NCBI GenBank assembly: GCA_903925445.1
Contig: CAIYFE010000117.1
Coordinates: 1 to 6,545, forward strand
Direction of reading: 5' to 3'
Length of the DNA: 6,545 nucleotides
Origin: an uncultured Burkholderiales bacterium
GTDB lineage: Bacteria; Pseudomonadota; Gammaproteobacteria; Burkholderiales; Burkholderiaceae_C
Made by a program: the position numbers and the translations under genes. Shown here one piece after another: positions 5,862 to 6,545 of this stretch (position 1 is its first letter; each line of letters opens with the position of its first letter). The notes under the pieces were generated by a model. That model was given only the letters and a program-made list of their open reading frames with translations. It was not told the origin of the DNA and searched no databases.

Positions 5862-6545
5862 TCGACTTTGGCGCCGCTGGCTTTGACCACCTGCGCCCAT
5901 TTTTTGTGCTCGGCATCGATGAATTTGGCAAATTCTGCCGAGGTGATGCCGCCAGGAATGGCGCCTTGTGCCAACATTTTTTCTTTGATGGCCGGTGTGC
6001 TCAACGATTTGGTCACCTCTTGTTGAATGCGATTGACCACATCCAGGGGCGTGCCCGCAGGCGCCAGCAAACCAAACCATGAACTAGCTTCGTAGCCTTT
6101 GAGGGTCGGCCCGCCGGCTTGTTCCACCGTGGGCAAATCAGGCAAAGCGCCCGAGCGCTGCGCGCTGGTCACAGCCAAGGCTTTGAGCTTGCCCGACTTG
6201 ATCAAGGGCATGGCGGAGGGCAAGTTGTCAAACATCACATCGGTGGAGCCCCCCATCAAGTCCAACAACGCAGGACCCGAACCTTTGTACGGGAAGTGAA
6301 CCATGAAGGTGCCGCTCATGCTCTTGAACAATTCGCCCGCCAAGTGAATGGAGGTGCCATTGCCACTGGAGGCCATGTTGAGCTGCCCCGGATGCGCTTT
6401 GGCGTAAGCGATGAAGTCGGCCACGGTGTTGATGTTGCGTTCTTTGGCTTTGTCGGCGTTGACCACCATCACATTGGGCACACCGGCCACCAAGGTGATG
6501 GGCACAAAATCTTTGATGGGGTCGTAGGGCAGCTTGTCATACAAG
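5858..6545 (-). CDS. Tripartite tricarboxylate transporter substrate-binding protein (Bug family), N-terminus outside window
   Basis: Periplasmic solute-binding protein of the Bug/TctC family, which captures carboxylates or other small acids for a TctAB-type permease or acts as a sensor. The visible 228 residues are the C-terminal two thirds; the family is about 320-330 long, so roughly 95-100 residues including the signal peptide lie beyond the right edge. The frame is open at the edge, so the TTG codon at 6544 is an internal Leu, not the start. Counting it as residue 1, family landmarks are YDKLPYDPIKDFVPI (2-16), HPGQLNMASSGNGTSIHLAG (51-70), HFPYKGSGPALLDLMGG (83-99), MFDNLPSA (104-111), GKLKALAVTS (118-127), LPDLPTVEQAG (134-144) and WFGLLAPAGTP (156-166). 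Burkholderiales hold dozens to hundreds of such paralogues, many without permease neighbours, so the ligand cannot be inferred. Its TAG stop shares bases with the hbd TAA. Confidence 0.94.
   Translation of the reverse strand, partial: LYDKLPYDPIKDFVPITLVAGVPNVMVVNADKAKERNINTVADFIAYAKAHPGQLNMASSGNGTSIHLAGELFKSMSGTFMVHFPYKGSGPALLDLMGGSTDVMFDNLPSAMPLIKSGKLKALAVTSAQRSGALPDLPTVEQAGGPTLKGYEASSWFGLLAPAGTPLDVVNRIQQEVTKSLSTPAIKEKMLAQGAIPGGITSAEFAKFIDAEHKKWAQVVKASGAKVD
5870..5905 (+). terminator. Possible intrinsic terminator of hbd, inside the opposing binding-protein gene
   Basis: GGCGC (5870-5874) pairs with GCGCC (5893-5897). Within the 18-base interval TGG (5878-5880) can pair with CCA (5887-5889) around a 6-base loop, with one further G-C pair between (5876/5891). 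C-A and then six Ts (5900-5905) follow. The hairpin begins 9 bases after the hbd stop and is antisense to the last codons of the minus-strand gene. The interior mismatches make it weaker than a classical terminator. Confidence 0.45.

Noticed and set aside
6542..6544. TTG at 6544 (minus strand) as the start of the binding-protein gene
   Set aside because: In the family this position is about residue 100 and reads as Leu; the signal peptide and first lobe must lie beyond the right edge.

Overview
The window looks like ordinary chromosomal DNA from a betaproteobacterium of the order Burkholderiales, most likely a Comamonadaceae-type organism. This rests on the gene families and their wording: fused isobutyryl-CoA mutase (IcmF), a NodI/NodJ-like ABC exporter pair, and a Bug-type periplasmic binding protein. 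It also rests on moderately high GC with very dense packing. The genus is not determined. I see no RNA genes, insertion sequences, integrase, CRISPR array, attachment site or origin, and no gene-free stretch longer than about 100 bases.

Layout, left to right. The 3' quarter of icmF runs in from the left edge (plus strand). Eight bases later comes amn, AMP nucleosidase (plus). It meets psd, phosphatidylserine decarboxylase (minus), tail to tail with a 7-base overlap. A likely intrinsic terminator for amn lies inside the last codons of psd. psd is divergent from a two-gene ABC-2 exporter unit (NodI-like ATPase and NodJ-like permease, plus) with only 33 bases between the start codons. A 97-base AT-rich gap then leads to a complete 3-hydroxybutyryl-CoA dehydrogenase gene (hbd, plus) with a strong ribosome binding site. 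Its stop codon interlocks by 4 bases with a minus-strand gene for a tripartite tricarboxylate transporter (Bug family) substrate-binding protein, which runs off the right edge.

Functionally the window mixes acyl-CoA metabolism (IcmF, 3-hydroxybutyryl-CoA dehydrogenase), purine salvage (Amn), phospholipid synthesis (Psd), export (the ABC pair) and solute uptake (the Bug protein). Only the ABC pair clearly forms one functional unit. icmF and amn are probably co-transcribed but have no obvious biochemical link. All catalytic residues I could check are intact, and I see no frameshift or pseudogene.

I did not find a convincing undescribed system. The most interesting structure is the compact gene ends. 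Both convergent pairs overlap at their stop codons, and both plus-strand genes seem to end at a hairpin plus T-run hidden in the last codons of the opposing gene, sharing the identical 12-mer CGCCCATTTTTT.
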